A stretch of 64,000 nucleotides of DNA, from positions 1,257,202 to 1,321,201 of the forward strand of contig MU270020.1 of the NCBI GenBank assembly GCA_021432635.1, given 5' to 3'. Source of the stretch: Thozetella sp. PMI_491 (taxonomy: Eukaryota > Ascomycota > Sordariomycetes > Chaetosphaeriales > Chaetosphaeriaceae). Position numbers and translations under genes: made by a program. Below are positions 32,715 through 44,865 of the stretch, piece after piece. The notes below the pieces were generated by a model that saw nothing but the letters and a program-made list of their open reading frames with translations, was not told where the DNA came from and made no database searches. The first letter of the stretch is position 1; each line of letters begins with the position of its first letter.

Positions 32715-33929
32715 ATGGCGACAAGCGACAAGGCTTCGCCTCTGGCCTTCCTCCAGAGCAATCCTGTTCTCTCCAGTCTCTCAGATGTATACAAGGCTTT
32801 CTCGGACCGGCGTGCGAGCCTGGGCCTGAGCAATCCCGGGTCGGTCGAGAACGTGGGCAAGGAGGTTCAGCGCGATGTCTTCCTTAACAACTACATGTTC
32901 GCTGGCCTGAAGGCCGACCTCACCAAGGCCTTCAGCCTGAACCCGCTGTTCCAAGTCTCCCATCAGTTTGCCATGGGCGAACGGCTCAACCCGTACACAT
33001 TCGCGGCCATGTACGGCACTAGCAAGGTAGGTCGCGTGTCGGCCCCGATCGCAACCTTTGGGTGATCTTGAGGCATCGCTTGCGTGCGCAGCTACTGACC
33101 CTGCTACTACTAGGTCTTCCTTCAGGGCAACGTAGACAACGACGGGAACCTGTCGACGAGGTTCAACTACCGATGGGGTGCGTCCACCGTCTCCAAGACA
33201 CAGTTCCAGATCTCCCCGGGCGGCTCGCAGGACATGGCCCAATTCGAGCACGAATACACCGGCAGCGATTTCACGGCCTCGCTGAAGGCCATCAACCCTT
33301 CCTTCCTCGATGGCGGCGTTACTGGCATCTTCATCGGCCACTACCTCCAGTCCGTCACCCCGAAGCTGTCACTCGGTCTTGAGACTGTCTGGCAGCGCGT
33401 AGGTTTGAGCCAGGGCCCAGAGGCAAACGTCTCCTATGTTGGCAAGTACAAGTCGGACGACTGGATCGCCACCGCCCAGCTCCAGCCCCAGGGTGCTTTG
33501 AACACGTCATACTGGAGGAAGCTGTCGGATAGCGTCCAGGCGGGTGTCGACATGACCCTGACCATCGTGCCCGCTGCCTCTGGCATGATGGGCGGCCTGA
33601 GCTTCCAGAAGGAAGGTCTTACGACGTTCGGCGCCAAGTATGATTTCCGAATGTCGACGTTCCGCGCTCAGATTGATTCCAAGGGCAAGCTGAGTTGCCT
33701 GCTGGAGAAGCGAGTCGCCGCTCCCGTCACTATGACATTTGCCGCGGATGTTGACCACTTTTCGGTAAGCATAGGAGAGTTATGCTGGGACAGTGGGAAT
33801 GGAGACTGACGAGCTGGGTAGCAACAAGCAAAGATCGGTGTCGGTATCTCGATCGAGGCCAACGACGAGAGCCTCCAGGAGCAGCAGGAGGCCCTCGGCC
33901 CCAACGCCTCCCCCAACATCCCCTTCTAA
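32715..33929 (+). CDS. tom40: Mitochondrial import receptor subunit Tom40
   Basis: Beta-barrel channel of the TOM complex in the mitochondrial outer membrane, the entry pore for nearly all imported proteins. Exons 32715-33026, 33114-33764 and 33822-33929 give 356 residues, the usual length. Strongly conserved stretches: [46 protein letters not shown], and the C-terminal [11 protein letters not shown] with the beta-signal region. The short Asn/Pro-rich tail ([10 protein letters not shown]) is typical of filamentous fungi. Single-copy essential gene; no anomalies seen. Confidence 0.97.
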
Positions 33930-36677
33930 GAAGCTAGCGCGGCTTCGGTGAGGGATGAACGCCTCCCCGCTCCACCACACCAACCCACTGCGTAATCTAA
34001 TAGGCCCCCGCGAATGAGCCGTGGCGAGCAGCCTAACCCCCTCGTTGCCCGCTGTGCCACTTCATCTCTCTCTGTGCGTCGTGCTCCGGTCGATTTGGTC
34101 ATGGCGGAAGAACATGGCGTTTGATGAGGCTATACCTCGCTTGCCAGATCGACTGTCGCCTTCGCCGGTAACGTTTCTTCTTTCCTCATCTCGCCACACT
34201 TCTATTTTCGACCTTGCTACCACCCTTTTACTAGACGGACGGGATGTGGGGGGATCATCTGTACTATAGACCTGTCAACGGAATGGGGGCGCCATCTGCA
34301 GCATACGGCCTCGGTGGAATGGAAACGCGGTCATGTTTTCATCGCGCGAGTGTGCCCCAGTCTCATAAGGGGAGAGATGAGTTGCGGCGAAGTGATGCCT
34401 GGGTTGATCGCGACGGAACTGCCACCATCATCGCTCCCCTTCTGTAAATATAGCGACATCCATGTAACAGATACACGCGAAAAAATGGCCAGTGACTGCG
34501 GATACAACTCGATCACGCTGTCCATGGTGCATTACTGCTTTTACCGTGTTCCCCCACCCTTTGCCGTGAGGCCGATCACGTCCCAAGACTCTGTGCCACT
34601 CCATGTACGCCTAGCCAGCTGGCAGGCCTCAAGACGACCACCCGAAGCCATCGACGTTATTCAAGGAGGGGGGGAACGCCTATGATGGCCTCCATTGCGA
34701 TTGGCCTTGTCGTCGGCTATAGAAGTTGTCCCGGTTCCGCACAGCTTGGCAATATGGGTAGCAAAGAGCGGCTGCGTAAGCTGCGTCGCCTTGCCCGTCA
34801 GAGATCACAGGGTCGCATACCACGTTCAACTTTGTTTTGCTCCTTTCCCAGCTCCATCTGCCAAGACGGTCGATCTCCCGTGCTTGAGCAGGGCCGTCAT
34901 ATCGCCCAAGGGGGGGTGGAGTCTCAGCAATATCACCATAGAATAACACCGCGACGTCGGTCGGCGTTGAGGATCAGGTCCTCGGAACCTCCAGCGGTAG
35001 GCGGGCTCTATTCTTGGATCTGATCTGCGGGACAAGCTGGGGAAGCTGGGGTTTCCTGTCTATACTAGAGCAGAGCTCTTGTTGTACAGGTTCTCGACTG
35101 CACCGGGTTCCCTTCTCAGCAAGATGCCCAGCCCTTCAAGGCCTCCATATACCGGGTCTCTCGCTACTAACTCGCCTAGCCAAACTGGGAGATATACTTT
35201 CTCTACCTAGCTAAAAATTGCTAGAGGATGATCGAGAATGGCGATGGCTCCGGCACCGTTGGGCCCCCTCCCGGAGGAGATTCTAGACTCCTTGGCCTTC
35301 CCGTCTTCAGACGGCAACTTCCTGCAGATCCCGAGAGGTTGGTCCAGTCAGGACCGACACGTCTAGTACCCAGTGTCAGGTGTCACGTATCTTCTACACC
35401 TACCTCGATGTCTCGCTCGGGATAAAGGTAATTGTATTTTTCCGGCCTCACCTGTAGCTCCGATCACACTCTTCCCCTCCTCCCAGCAGACCAATCTCTC
35501 CTATCACTCCGGGATGGAGGACCGTCAATCGTCACCTCGGTTGGGATTGCCTTTACCCGCGCACGCCACTTGTTTATCCGGACACTCTCGAGGCCAATGC
35601 CGGTTCATGCTACGAATAGAAACACAAGTAAGGCTGAGGTGCGGGTTCTAGCCCACCGCTCGAGCGTTTGGGGTCGCTTATAGCCAGCGAGCCTGCATTA
35701 TAACCACAATATATGTTCCGCCTGGAGCCGCAATCCCTGAAGAAACCACGGAGCCGTTCTGCCCCGACTGCGGACGTCATCTTGGCTGGAGAGCTCGATA
35801 GACGAGACTTGGCGAGGTGGTTTGAACCGGTTTTGTACGCCCACTTCCCGTAGAACGGGTCTGCTCGTTCTACACAGCCTGGCGAGCGAGAAGAGCAGCA
35901 CAAGTGAGCACAGCCAGCCCGCTCCACTCCGGTTTGAGACTTCCTGCTCAAAATGCCGGCCGCCCTTGTTACGGAGCTATTTAAGAGCGGCCTATGTTGA
36001 TAGATTGCTCTATACGGAGGCCTTTCATTGGGTCCTCGCAGCTTCCGTGCCCATTCTTCTTGCGGAGAACCTGGCAGCTTTCGATGCCAGCTGCATATGC
36101 GCTCCGCAGCTGCACACCATCTCGAGCCTCGCTATAGTAACTTGACCTCTGGGCTTTAGAAAAGCCGCATATGACAGTTATAGCTTGGTTTACGCCAACT
36201 TCATCTACATGGCACGGCAGAGCTGCCGCTCCTGGTTTCCGGGGTACTGTCACCTCGTCTCTTGGCATGACTAGTCGGACAAGAGTCTAGATGCGCGACG
36301 CGGCTTACTATGCTCAACCATGCTAGCCCTTGCTGATCCGTCCATATTCCGCTTTCAAACGAGATACTTCTTCCTAGCGATATTTCCGCCCCCTGCACTG
36401 TCGCTTGTGGTCCGAATGCTATGATCCCTATGGCACCATTGCAGGAGGCCAATGGCTCACCGCGCTGTGTTCTTCCAAATTGACCTCATCTAGATCGTTC
36501 AACATGTTGCCATCAGTAAATGATTGACCGGAGCTCTCCTACGTAGCTCCTGTCTTGCATCACATGGCTCGAAATGGGTATAAAGAGGACCCTTCGGGGC
36601 TATCTTCTCGAGCATGTTGACAGCATTCCTCATCGACACAAGATCTTCCCAGCCGTATTCCATCTGACATAGACACC
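33930..36677. other. Gene-poor region of 2.7 kb
   Basis: Between TOM40 and the Lys-Gly repeat protein. Apart from the F-box-like remnant at 35238 and scattered short frames with no family resemblance, I see nothing here that I can call a gene. It may hold decayed coding sequence. Confidence 0.4.
35238..35430 (+). pseudogene. Decayed F-box-like coding remnant
   Basis: From ATG 35238 the frame reads MAMAPAPLGPLPEEILDSLA, like the start of a fungal F-box domain (LPxEIL). A stop follows about 38 codons later. In another frame VSRIFYTYLDVSLGIK follows, like the second half of an F-box. The frames do not join by an obvious intron, so this looks like a broken gene. Resemblance is short and the call is tentative. 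Confidence 0.3.
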
Positions 36678-37552
36678 ATGGCCTCCAAGCTTCTTCTTGC
36701 CGCTCTCCTCCTCGCCCCCGGCATCCTGGGACGCGCCCTCCCAGGCGAGCACAATGGTGCCGTGGCCGCTGCTCGAGATGTTGCTATGGTACTTAGTCCT
36801 CATAACGACAAGTGTGAATATATCGACTAAAATCTCTCTAGGCAGATGTCGTCGCTATGGTTGCGGCCCGCCAGACTGGCGAGCTCCCACCCCCTCCGGA
36901 AGGCAACGGAACCGAGACCGGCAAGCACAAGGGTAAGGGTAAGGGTAAGGGCACGGGTGTTGGGAAGGGGAAGGGCAAGGGTAAAGGCAAGGGCGATGGG
37001 TCCGACGCCCCGGCCCAGCCCGCCCAGCCCGCCCAACCTACCCAGCCCGCCCAGCCTGCTCAGCCCGATCTGGAGGCCCGTCAGACCGACGATCCCGAGG
37101 ACGATGATGACGAAGATGTGACTGCCGCTCCCGAGGCCAAGGGAAAGAAGGGCAAGAAGGGCAAGGGAAAGGGTAAAGGCAAGGGCAAGGGCAAGGGCAA
37201 GGGTAAGGGAAAGGGCAAGGAGGACAAGCCCGAGAAGCGTCAGGAGCAGGAGGAGGATGACGAGGATGTCGACGGCGCCGAGGACGTGAACGCCACTCCC
37301 GAGGCCAAGGGAAAGAAGGGCAAGAAGGGCAAGGGAAAGGGGAAAGGAAAGGGAAAGGGCAAGGGTAAGGGAAAGGGCAAGGAGGACAAGCCCGAGAAGC
37401 GTCAGGAGCAGGAGGAAGATGACGAGGATGTCGACGACGCCGAGGACGTGAACGCCACTCCCGAGGCCAAGGGAAAGAAGGGCAAGAAGGGCAAGGGTAA
37501 GGGGAAAGGCAAGGGAAAGGGTAAGGGCAAGGGCAAGGGCAAGGCGGAGTGA
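36678..37552 (+). CDS. Secreted Lys-Gly repeat protein with Kex2-type sites
   Basis: Exons 36678-36788 and 36842-37552 give 273 residues. The N-terminus is a clear signal peptide (LLLAALLLAPGILGRA). A short propeptide-like part and a Pro/Gln-Ala repeat (AQPAQPAQPTQPAQPAQP) follow. The C-terminal 140 residues are about two and a half tandem units. Each unit joins an acidic block (EDDEDV), the spacer NATPEAKGKKGKKGK and a long run of alternating Lys-Gly. Units 1 and 2 end in EDKPEKR, and Lys-Arg is a Kex2 cleavage signal. The protein should therefore be secreted and could be cut into polycationic fragments. I recognise no family. It could be a wall-associated or nucleic-acid-binding protein, an antimicrobial precursor, or a Kex2-processed repeat protein. 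Confidence 0.8.
37133..37552 (+). repeat. In-gene tandem repeat, about 165 bp unit
   Basis: Units beginning at GAGGCCAAGGGAAAGAAGGG start at 37133, 37301 and 37463, spaced 168 and 162 bp. Units 1 and 2 are nearly identical through the acidic block. The difference in spacing lies in the AAGGGC-type Lys-Gly run, which is itself a 6 bp microsatellite and likely to vary in length between strains. Confidence 0.9.
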
Positions 37553-38037
37553 ACAATAGCCCTTCACCGGGCCTTTCGGCTCTAACATGTGCGAATAAGA
37601 CCTGCCTAAAATCTTTACAGTTCAGTTCGATCGAAGTCCGGCTACGACAGTCGCTCTTTTAGTCTCCAACGCGCTTGTTTGGAAACATTCTCTGTACGTT
37701 TTGGATGCGGTCCGCGGATACAAGTACCTAATCTGGGTAGGTGACAGAGCTAGAGAAAGCTAGCCCTCTGTTGTCTATCTAAAAGAGGTTATGTACATGT
37801 CAAATCACGTTATACTCCGTCGTGGGAGAACAGGTATTTTGCCCGCCTATAAAACTCCGCAGAACGCCTCGCCTAAGCCTTGATATAAATGATAATCCCG
37901 CTTATGCCCGATACATCTCATTATCTGCCATTAGCTCCTCTAAAGCGCGGTTTGGGAATTTCCGTCTCAAAATTAATAGCTACACCTTTCCAACACGGGT
38001 AAATTGCGTGGCAGTTGACGGCTCCAAGGCGGAGAGC
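37553..38037. other. Convergent intergenic region
   Basis: 485 bp between the 3' ends of the Lys-Gly repeat gene and the lectin-like gene. Nothing else supported. Confidence 0.5.
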
Positions 38038-39630
38038 TTAGCTCTTCGCCTCGGTCGGGGTTACGTCTAGATCGCTGACGTAGATAAGTGTTGTGGGATC
38101 TTGAGTATCCCAGCGGTACTCTTGGATTGCATCATCGGCAATGGCGTATAGTCTCTGCTCCCTGTGCTGCGCGACGGCCGTGAAATTCTGGTAGGCGCCC
38201 TTCGTGGTCAAAGTGAGCAACTCATTGGAGGACCATGTCTGGGTGTTCCAGACGTAGCCTGTTAATTTGCCGTTGGTGTTGGTGGCGGCAACAAAGGTCT
38301 GGTTCAAGTTGTCGAAAGACGCGGCTGCATACATGGTATTGCCAGGTCTCGGCGTGAAGCCGCCTGGAAGATATCCTGGAGAAGCGTTAGCCCTGGACAC
38401 GATTACCATGGAAGCCAGGCACTTTGCTGTCGCCCTGGCCACGTACTCACCCTGCCGCCACTCCCCGACTGGGGACCGCTTGAGCTCGATCAGTACCTGC
38501 TTGAGGTCTTTTAAATAGAGACGAAGCTCTGAGCCCGCAACCATGATAAAGTTGAGCGAGGTGCCCTGGAACGCGTCTAGATTGGCTCCTGCTGTCTCCG
38601 GAGTGTCCCAGTTGCTCGAATTCAGCAGGCCGAGGTTACCACCCTTCTGATACGCAATGATAATGTCGCCGGTGCACCCCGGTCCGGTGTTGCATCGGTG
38701 CCAGACGCTCGCCAGGCTCGAATCATCGTCGGCGCTCTTTTCGGACACCTTCATTAGGTCGCCCAGCTCCCAACTTTTCCCGCCCATGTCCTTGGATACG
38801 ATGGTGTTTATGATGTTGCTGGGAGTCAGGAAAGTGACATGCATCTCGAAGTCGTAGTCCGGCGGACCGGTCGCCACCGCCGTGAGAGGGGTTCCCGGCT
38901 TAAGGTTGATAGGATTGCCCGTAGTGGCGATGGCGCTAGATACGTTGACGGCCTTCCAGGTTTGGTTTTTCGAGTCCCAGAGCGACACCAAGAGTGCATT
39001 GCTCGAGTCCTGAGCAAACACGGCATAGTGGGTATTGCGGTCCTGGTCGGTCCAATTTACGGCTGCCAGTTGAGAGGAGGAAAGTAGATTTTTGACCGGT
39101 AATGAGCTCGGGTTGGGGTTCGAGCTCGTCTGGTTGTTGGACTCCGTTGCCTCGTTATTGCGCTTCGTAGAGAGAGTGCCTCCGACAGCACCGCCTACAA
39201 TAGCAGCTATCACGCCGAGGACAACAAGCGCTGCAATGATCCAGAATGTCTTCGGTGGCAGCCCAAATATCCTCCTCTTCTCCCTGGGCTGGTCACCCTC
39301 AATATCTTTGTGCTCTTGCGGCCCAGGGGAGTCAGGCTTGGGCAGCGCGCGGAGTGTGGCAACTGGACTGGGCTGCCCGTATGTGGTCCCCGGGCTGTGT
39401 TCTAAAGTCGGGTCGTAGTATGTCTGGTGTCCTGGAGGAACATACTGGGACTGAGGTGGCGCGTTTGGATGGAGGGCCTGTGGGAGGACTCCCCAATCCT
39501 CGCTCATCACCACCTGCTTCTGCGCATACTCGCTGTTCGCAAGGTCGACCACTTCCAAGGTACTATAGAGCTGAGGCTCCGGGGCATTATGGTGCGGGTC
39601 GGAAGCCAACGCCGGCGCGGCCATGGTCAC
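38038..39630 (-). CDS. Membrane-anchored fucose-specific-lectin-like protein
   Basis: About 530 residues read straight through; a likely 75 bp in-frame intron (GTGAGT...CTCCAG, about 38374-38448) would remove 25 and join WRQG to YLPGGFTPRPG. The N-terminal 125 residues are Pro/Gln-rich, hydrophilic and without signal peptide. A single membrane helix follows (FWIIAALVVLGVIAAIVGGA). The remainder has repeated blade-like units, such as THYAVFAQDSSNALLVSLWD and MYAAASFDNLNQTFVAATN, resembling the six-bladed AAL-type fungal fucose lectins. Many NxS/T sites lie after the helix, which fits a type II protein displaying the lectin outside the cell. Sugar specificity is inferred from the family only. 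Confidence 0.75.
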   Translation of the reverse strand: MTMAAPALASDPHHNAPEPQLYSTLEVVDLANSEYAQKQVVMSEDWGVLPQALHPNAPPQSQYVPPGHQTYYDPTLEHSPGTTYGQPSPVATLRALPKPDSPGPQEHKDIEGDQPREKRRIFGLPPKTFWIIAALVVLGVIAAIVGGAVGGTLSTKRNNEATESNNQTSSNPNPSSLPVKNLLSSSQLAAVNWTDQDRNTHYAVFAQDSSNALLVSLWDSKNQTWKAVNVSSAIATTGNPINLKPGTPLTAVATGPPDYDFEMHVTFLTPSNIINTIVSKDMGGKSWELGDLMKVSEKSADDDSSLASVWHRCNTGPGCTGDIIIAYQKGGNLGLLNSSNWDTPETAGANLDAFQGTSLNFIMVAGSELRLYLKDLKQVLIELKRSPVGEWRQGEYVARATAKCLASMVIVSRANASPGYLPGGFTPRPGNTMYAAASFDNLNQTFVAATNTNGKLTGYVWNTQTWSSNELLTLTTKGAYQNFTAVAQHREQRLYAIADDAIQEYRWDTQDPTTLIYVSDLDVTPTEAKS

Positions 39631-41427
39631 AAGCTCGGGCAGCTCGTGGTTATTCGGGGATAACGTTCAATGTGCAAGAGGAGTGATCGGAAGTCCAAGA
39701 TACTTTAAAGGCAAGGGAGACTGCTAGCAAGTCGAAGCTACGAGCTAGGCAGACGAGAGCAGGGTACAGGTAGCTCAGAAATCAAGAAAAGTTTACAAAG
39801 AGAAGAAGGATCTATGAGAGATGGGAGTGGACGAGGGGACGGGGGGATGGGGTGCTAGATGAGGGTCCAGCAGCCCCAGCATAGGTAGTAGCAGCCTTCC
39901 TCTTTGGTCCTGCCCAAGCGAGAGAACCGGAAGGCGATCTGGCTAGCATAACGGGCGCGAGGAATATGCCCTTGCTAGTCGAACTAGTCCATGTTTCTCA
40001 GCTCTATGGAGATATGGGTAGCTGTGCCGCTGCGGATCGCGGCCGCCCGCTGAGCAGCTACTACTAAGTGGCGATTCGGACTGGCATCCTAGGGGGCCCT
40101 GGTGAGGATGGAAGGGAAGTGGGAACTTACAAAAGCTGCTAAGTTCTAGAAACGCAGCTGTGCTGCGCCGCAGCCCACCGGAGCCCAGGTTCCATTTCTG
40201 CGCTTGCCAAGGCGCGTGCGTCGCCCGTTTTGGATGCTTAATCGCCGAGTGCAGCCCGGTTTGCGGGTGCCTGTCTAAATGTTGCCGCCTATACGAACCC
40301 CAGCACGGCCCCCCGTCCTACCCTGCAAGGCGACGAATTAGAAGTTGGCATTGGGGGAGGCTTGGTTGCCCTATGGCGCTGCGGTAAGATCTAGCGCTGA
40401 AGGAAGACAAGCTATAGAGCTCGGATGGGAATAGATCGGCCTCCCATTGGCCCTGAGGGAAATGCATTCTCAGGGGTTGAGGCTTACCACACAACCACAG
40501 TCCTCTGCAGGCGGACGCGACCTTGGCGATGTGAGCAGCGAGTGAGTGGATTGGCGTGAAGACGAAATAACGTTTTTGTCCGGCGACGGGAGTCGAACGT
40601 TGCTGGGGTGTGCGGGTGTCCGTCCCTAGCTCCTTCCCCCTTCCTAAGTTCCTTCCTTCTGCTCGGACGCTCCCCATCTTGGTCTAGCTTTGCCATGCCA
40701 CCGGCGCGAGGCGTGCCAGATGCCGGGGTCTTTGGTAAAAATTGGACCCGCACTAAAGCTTGGCCGGCAAGACGTTATTTTCCTCAGGCAAGTCCGGACG
40801 GGAAGGTCCTCGGCTATCTAATACTTATGTGCTGGACCTATACATCCATCCCATGGGTCTCCTCGCGTCTGGAATAGCATCATTTTCACACACTAGCCCC
40901 CTCATATAGAATTTGCAGCGGCGCCACCTCCCTTGGCGCACTTCTCAGGCGGGTGTGCCATTGGTTTAACTGCCGCTGCAACCTCTACCAAGCTGACCTC
41001 CCTGTATTGGGGCTGCTCTAATATGGATCTTCATTATACGGTTGCACACGGGAGCTGCACCCGCCTCGACCATGCATATCTCATGCCAAACTAGTCATCT
41101 AGACCGGCGCGATGGCAACCCGCTTCAAGGCCGACGTCGATAGGCCGAGGATTCGTCTTACCTCCTCTGCATCCATCACCCGCCACCGATATGAGCATTG
41201 AGACATGAATTAGTCTTGTCGCATAATACATATGGACCTCGACCCGTGTACCACACTACCGCACCTTCGCTGCTTTCCCCAAGGCCTTAGCCTCTGTCTG
41301 CATGTGTCCTAACCACTACCACAGTCCCCAAACGCCGTTGCCATCTGCTGTCATGACCCGTGAAGAAACTCTAGGCGCCGTGTGTGCACCCTAGCTATGT
41401 GATAGGGTCCAGGACCAGCCTTCCACA
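39631..41427. other. Intergenic region upstream of the lectin-like gene
   Basis: 1.8 kb between the start of the lectin-like gene and the 3' end of POL3. Only short frames without family resemblance are seen. No tRNA or repeat that I can support. Confidence 0.45.
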
Positions 41428-44400
41428 TTACCACAAAGCCGCTTGGTCGAAGTCGAACCGCTTCAAATCCTTGTTCGCATCCTCTAGATCTTTCTTTGCT
41501 TTCATCCGCATGTAGAAGATCGGGCAGTCCTTGCTCGAGCAGATGACCTCGCAATGCATGCTCCCCTGGCATCGCTGACACTGCGTCCAGAGCCGACCGA
41601 ACCGAACTTCGAGATCCGAAACTTTGTCCAGTGTCTTCTTGTACAGTTCGCCGACACGCGGGGCATCGTCGGAACAGACAGCACCCTGGCTTTCCTCTTT
41701 GCCCGTCAGGGGCTTCTTGCAACCCATGCAGGTCTGCGTCTTCTTGGCAAACTTCATGAGACCGCCGATCGTCGGTGCCGCAACCGAGATCGCTCTGGTG
41801 TGGTCACCGGTGAGCAGCGACTTAGCCTTGGTTTCGCCCAGGATCGGTTCGAAGATGCGGCCGAGTGGCTTGGCTAGCTGGTTGTCGAGGTAGTACTTGG
41901 TATCGATTGGAACGTTGTTTTCTAGCACGTAGATGGGGTCTTCCGATCGCTCAAAGTTCTTGGATCCTGTCGCCCCTTTGACCATGACGTAGGCAACGCG
42001 ATCTCCGAGGGCCGGCGCCGAACCCGCGTCACGCTTCTTCATTCGCTGAGCGAGCTCGACATGGGCCTGCTTGGCCGCATAATCATCCTTCGTGAGCGCC
42101 TTGGTAATGACCAATTTCGACATATCCACCTTATTCTGCAAGAGCTCCGAGATCGTATCTTTGACATACCTGCCTCTCGGTCAGCATGGCGGGTTCTGCC
42201 CCAGAACAAGAAGGAAAGTACTTACTCTTGAGCACCGGGGACGTCGCGATCGATGAGGATCATGCGTAGGACCTTCTCGATGACAGTCTGAACTAGGAGA
42301 CAGTTGTCTCGACGGACCGTCTCGATACCCTTGGTATCCATCTTATCATACTTATCGGTCTTGGTCCAGTACAAGCCGGCGTAGCGCTTCTTGTTAATAA
42401 GGAGGTAGGGAAAGTAGACCTTTTCGAATTCGAGCTTGATCGGCTTGATGAATTTGTTCGAAACAAACTGCGAGGCATCCTCACCAAGCTTCATGGCCTC
42501 GGCGAGGTCATTAGTTCCGAACTTGACCATGACGGAATCGGTGTCACCGTAGATGACTTGGGCGTCGTGGGAGTAGCCGTTGGCGATTGTGTACCGCTTC
42601 TCCACCTCCTGCTTGGTCTTTTCAATCATCTGGCGGCCAAAGCTGGTGGTGCTACTGGCGATCTCCAGGCAGGGGAGCTTTCCAGTGGTGGCACCAGTTA
42701 AACCATAGACCGAGTTGGCCGAGATCTTCAAGGCAAGCTGCCGTCCGTTCAGCACGGCCTTCTTGAAGGGGTCGGTCTCCACCGCCAGCTCCCTCTTCGC
42801 TTGCTTTCTTGCGGCGAGCAGTTCCTCAAGAATCTGCGCTAGCAGTCCCTTCCTCTTCTTCGCCGTGACGAACATGTCACCATTGGGCGTGACGATGTAG
42901 TCCTCATCTTTCTTCAAACCCCATACCTCCACCTCCCTCTTCTTGATGAGGGTCGTGTAGCACAGATTATGTGCTTGCATGATACTGGGATACAGAGAGG
43001 CAAAGTCGAGCGTGGCGATAGGGACATCATAGTAGCCACGAGTAGGTTCAATGACGGTGGCACCCTCGTACTGGTCTTCGGAAACTGCCGATTTTAGGTT
43101 GGGGATCACCAGCTTCTGCTCCAAGGCCTTACGGAAGAGCTGACTGACGAACTTGATCTGCTGTCCTCGAGAAAGCAGGAAGTTGAAAGGGACACCTGTG
43201 ACTCTCGCCATCTCGGTGTAGTTTTCAACACACGATAGCTTGTCCATCAGCCTCTGAGGCAAGTAGGCATCCTTGAGACAGTAAAGAGCCAATCTCCGTC
43301 TCGACTCAGGGGTACCATTGAAGAGTTCCGTGATCATCGTGTGATGCACGTCTTCTTTCTGCTCTCCAAGGAAATGGGCTGAGACTGAGTTCAGAGTGTA
43401 GCTGCGGAGCTGGTGGTCACGCTGGATAAGTTGGAGAAGATCTAGTTGCAGCCGGCCGTTGGTGTTGGTGGCCTTGGTGTCACGGTTCCCCATCTGCTTG
43501 CTCGAGAAGTTGGTCTCCTTGGCGACGGACTTAACCCGGGTTCGGGACCAGTAGTCGAAGTCTCTGACTTTAAGATGCCTAGCACGGTCGAGGAGATACG
43601 GGAAATCGAAGTTCGCAATGTTGTAGCCAGTGATGATGTCCGGATCTACCTTCTCGAGAAAGTCTCGCCATGACGAGAGCATATCCTTCTCATCGCTGAA
43701 CGCCAGAATCTGAGTTGCAACGATCGGGCTGGTGGTGTCAAGACAAAACACGTTCCGAACAAACGGCTTCTTGTCTCCGTACTTGGTGACGACGTTGGCG
43801 ATCTGGATAACAGGGTCCATGTTGGGTTCCGGGAAGATGCCCTTGCGACCGGCACACTCGATATCGAACGACAGAATGCGGAGAGGGGCCATCTTGGACC
43901 ACTCGCCGACCGGCTTGTGGGCGACCAAGTCTCGGTAGCTGATCTCAGCCTCGATCTGGCAGTTGGAGTGCTTGTCTCTCGGGGCGATGAAGCTATACCG
44001 ACCGACTGGGGCTTCAACCCAGCACATGCCAGTGATCTGGTTCTATTAGCTACGTCCAGAAATCACGCAGAAGCTGAGTACTCACGGAGCAATCCACCAT
44101 AAAGCGCAGCACGTATTGGATGTTGTCGTACGTCATGATGTCCTTCATGATCTCACCCCCTGCCGTCTTCCACATGTTCTTCCAATTGGCCTGCCCTGAC
44201 TCAATTGTGCTTCTAACCTTGGCGATAAACTTGGGGTCCGTCACGGTGATCTTGATGAAGGGATTCTGGGTGTTGTTCTGGAAGCCGTAAATGCTCTCGC
44301 GCATCGTCAGGGTGATAGAATGGACGACAGGCTGGTGCATGGCGAAGTTGTTCTCAAGGTATGCTCGGAACTTGGGGCAATCTTCAGGGGTGAAGCCCGA

Positions 44401-44865
44401 GGGCGCTGGGACAAAGAGGTAGTGTTTGAAGTCCTTGACATGGAGCAGCACCGAGTTGCCGTTCTCGGTGACGCCGAACAGCTTGACAGTGGCCTGGCCT
44501 CCAGCGAGTGTGCCTTCTTCGGCCTCGATCGACTGGAAGGTGAGGGTGTCCTTGCTGGGGCTGAACCCTTCAGGCACCGGCGGCCGGTCCCAGGCCTGGT
44601 CCTTCTCGGTATTGGCCTGCTTCAAGTCCGATATGTCCTGGCTCATCTTCTCGAGGACCTCACTCTCGAAGGCACTCTTGGGCTGGCTCGACGCCAGCTT
44701 GTTCTTGCCGTCATTCTGGGAGCTCACCAGACGTGCGGCCGGGGAGGACGGCGGTGGGGCTTCGAGTCGTCTCTTCTTGGTGCTCGAGGGCGTCGTTGCG
44801 ATGTTTCGGCGACTGCTCGAGGCATCGCCGAACATGCGCTTCTGTGGGAGAACCGCGCCCGGCAT
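41428..44865 (-). CDS. pol3: DNA polymerase delta catalytic subunit
   Basis: Lagging-strand replicative polymerase with 3'-5' proofreading, nuclear. Exons 44865-44086, 44042-42226 and 42169-41428 give 1112 residues, close to the usual 1,100. Exonuclease motif I appears as [15 protein letters not shown]. Polymerase motifs: [15 protein letters not shown] and [12 protein letters not shown]. The C-terminus carries the two cysteine modules: CysA starting CMGCKKPL, and CysB, the iron-sulfur site, [20 protein letters not shown]. An in-frame ATG 15 codons upstream exists, but [10 protein letters not shown] is the typical start. Shares its promoter with CUT12. All key residues are intact. Confidence 0.97.

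Noticed and set aside
36827-37588. Long minus-strand frames rich in Leu/Ala or Pro/Cys opposite the Lys-Gly repeat gene
   Set aside because: They are antisense readings of the AAGGGC-type repeat. They have no domain, start context or splice logic of their own.
40570-40610. tRNA-like T arm on the minus strand
   Set aside because: GTTCGA is present, but the flanking bases do not pair and no acceptor or anticodon arm can be folded.
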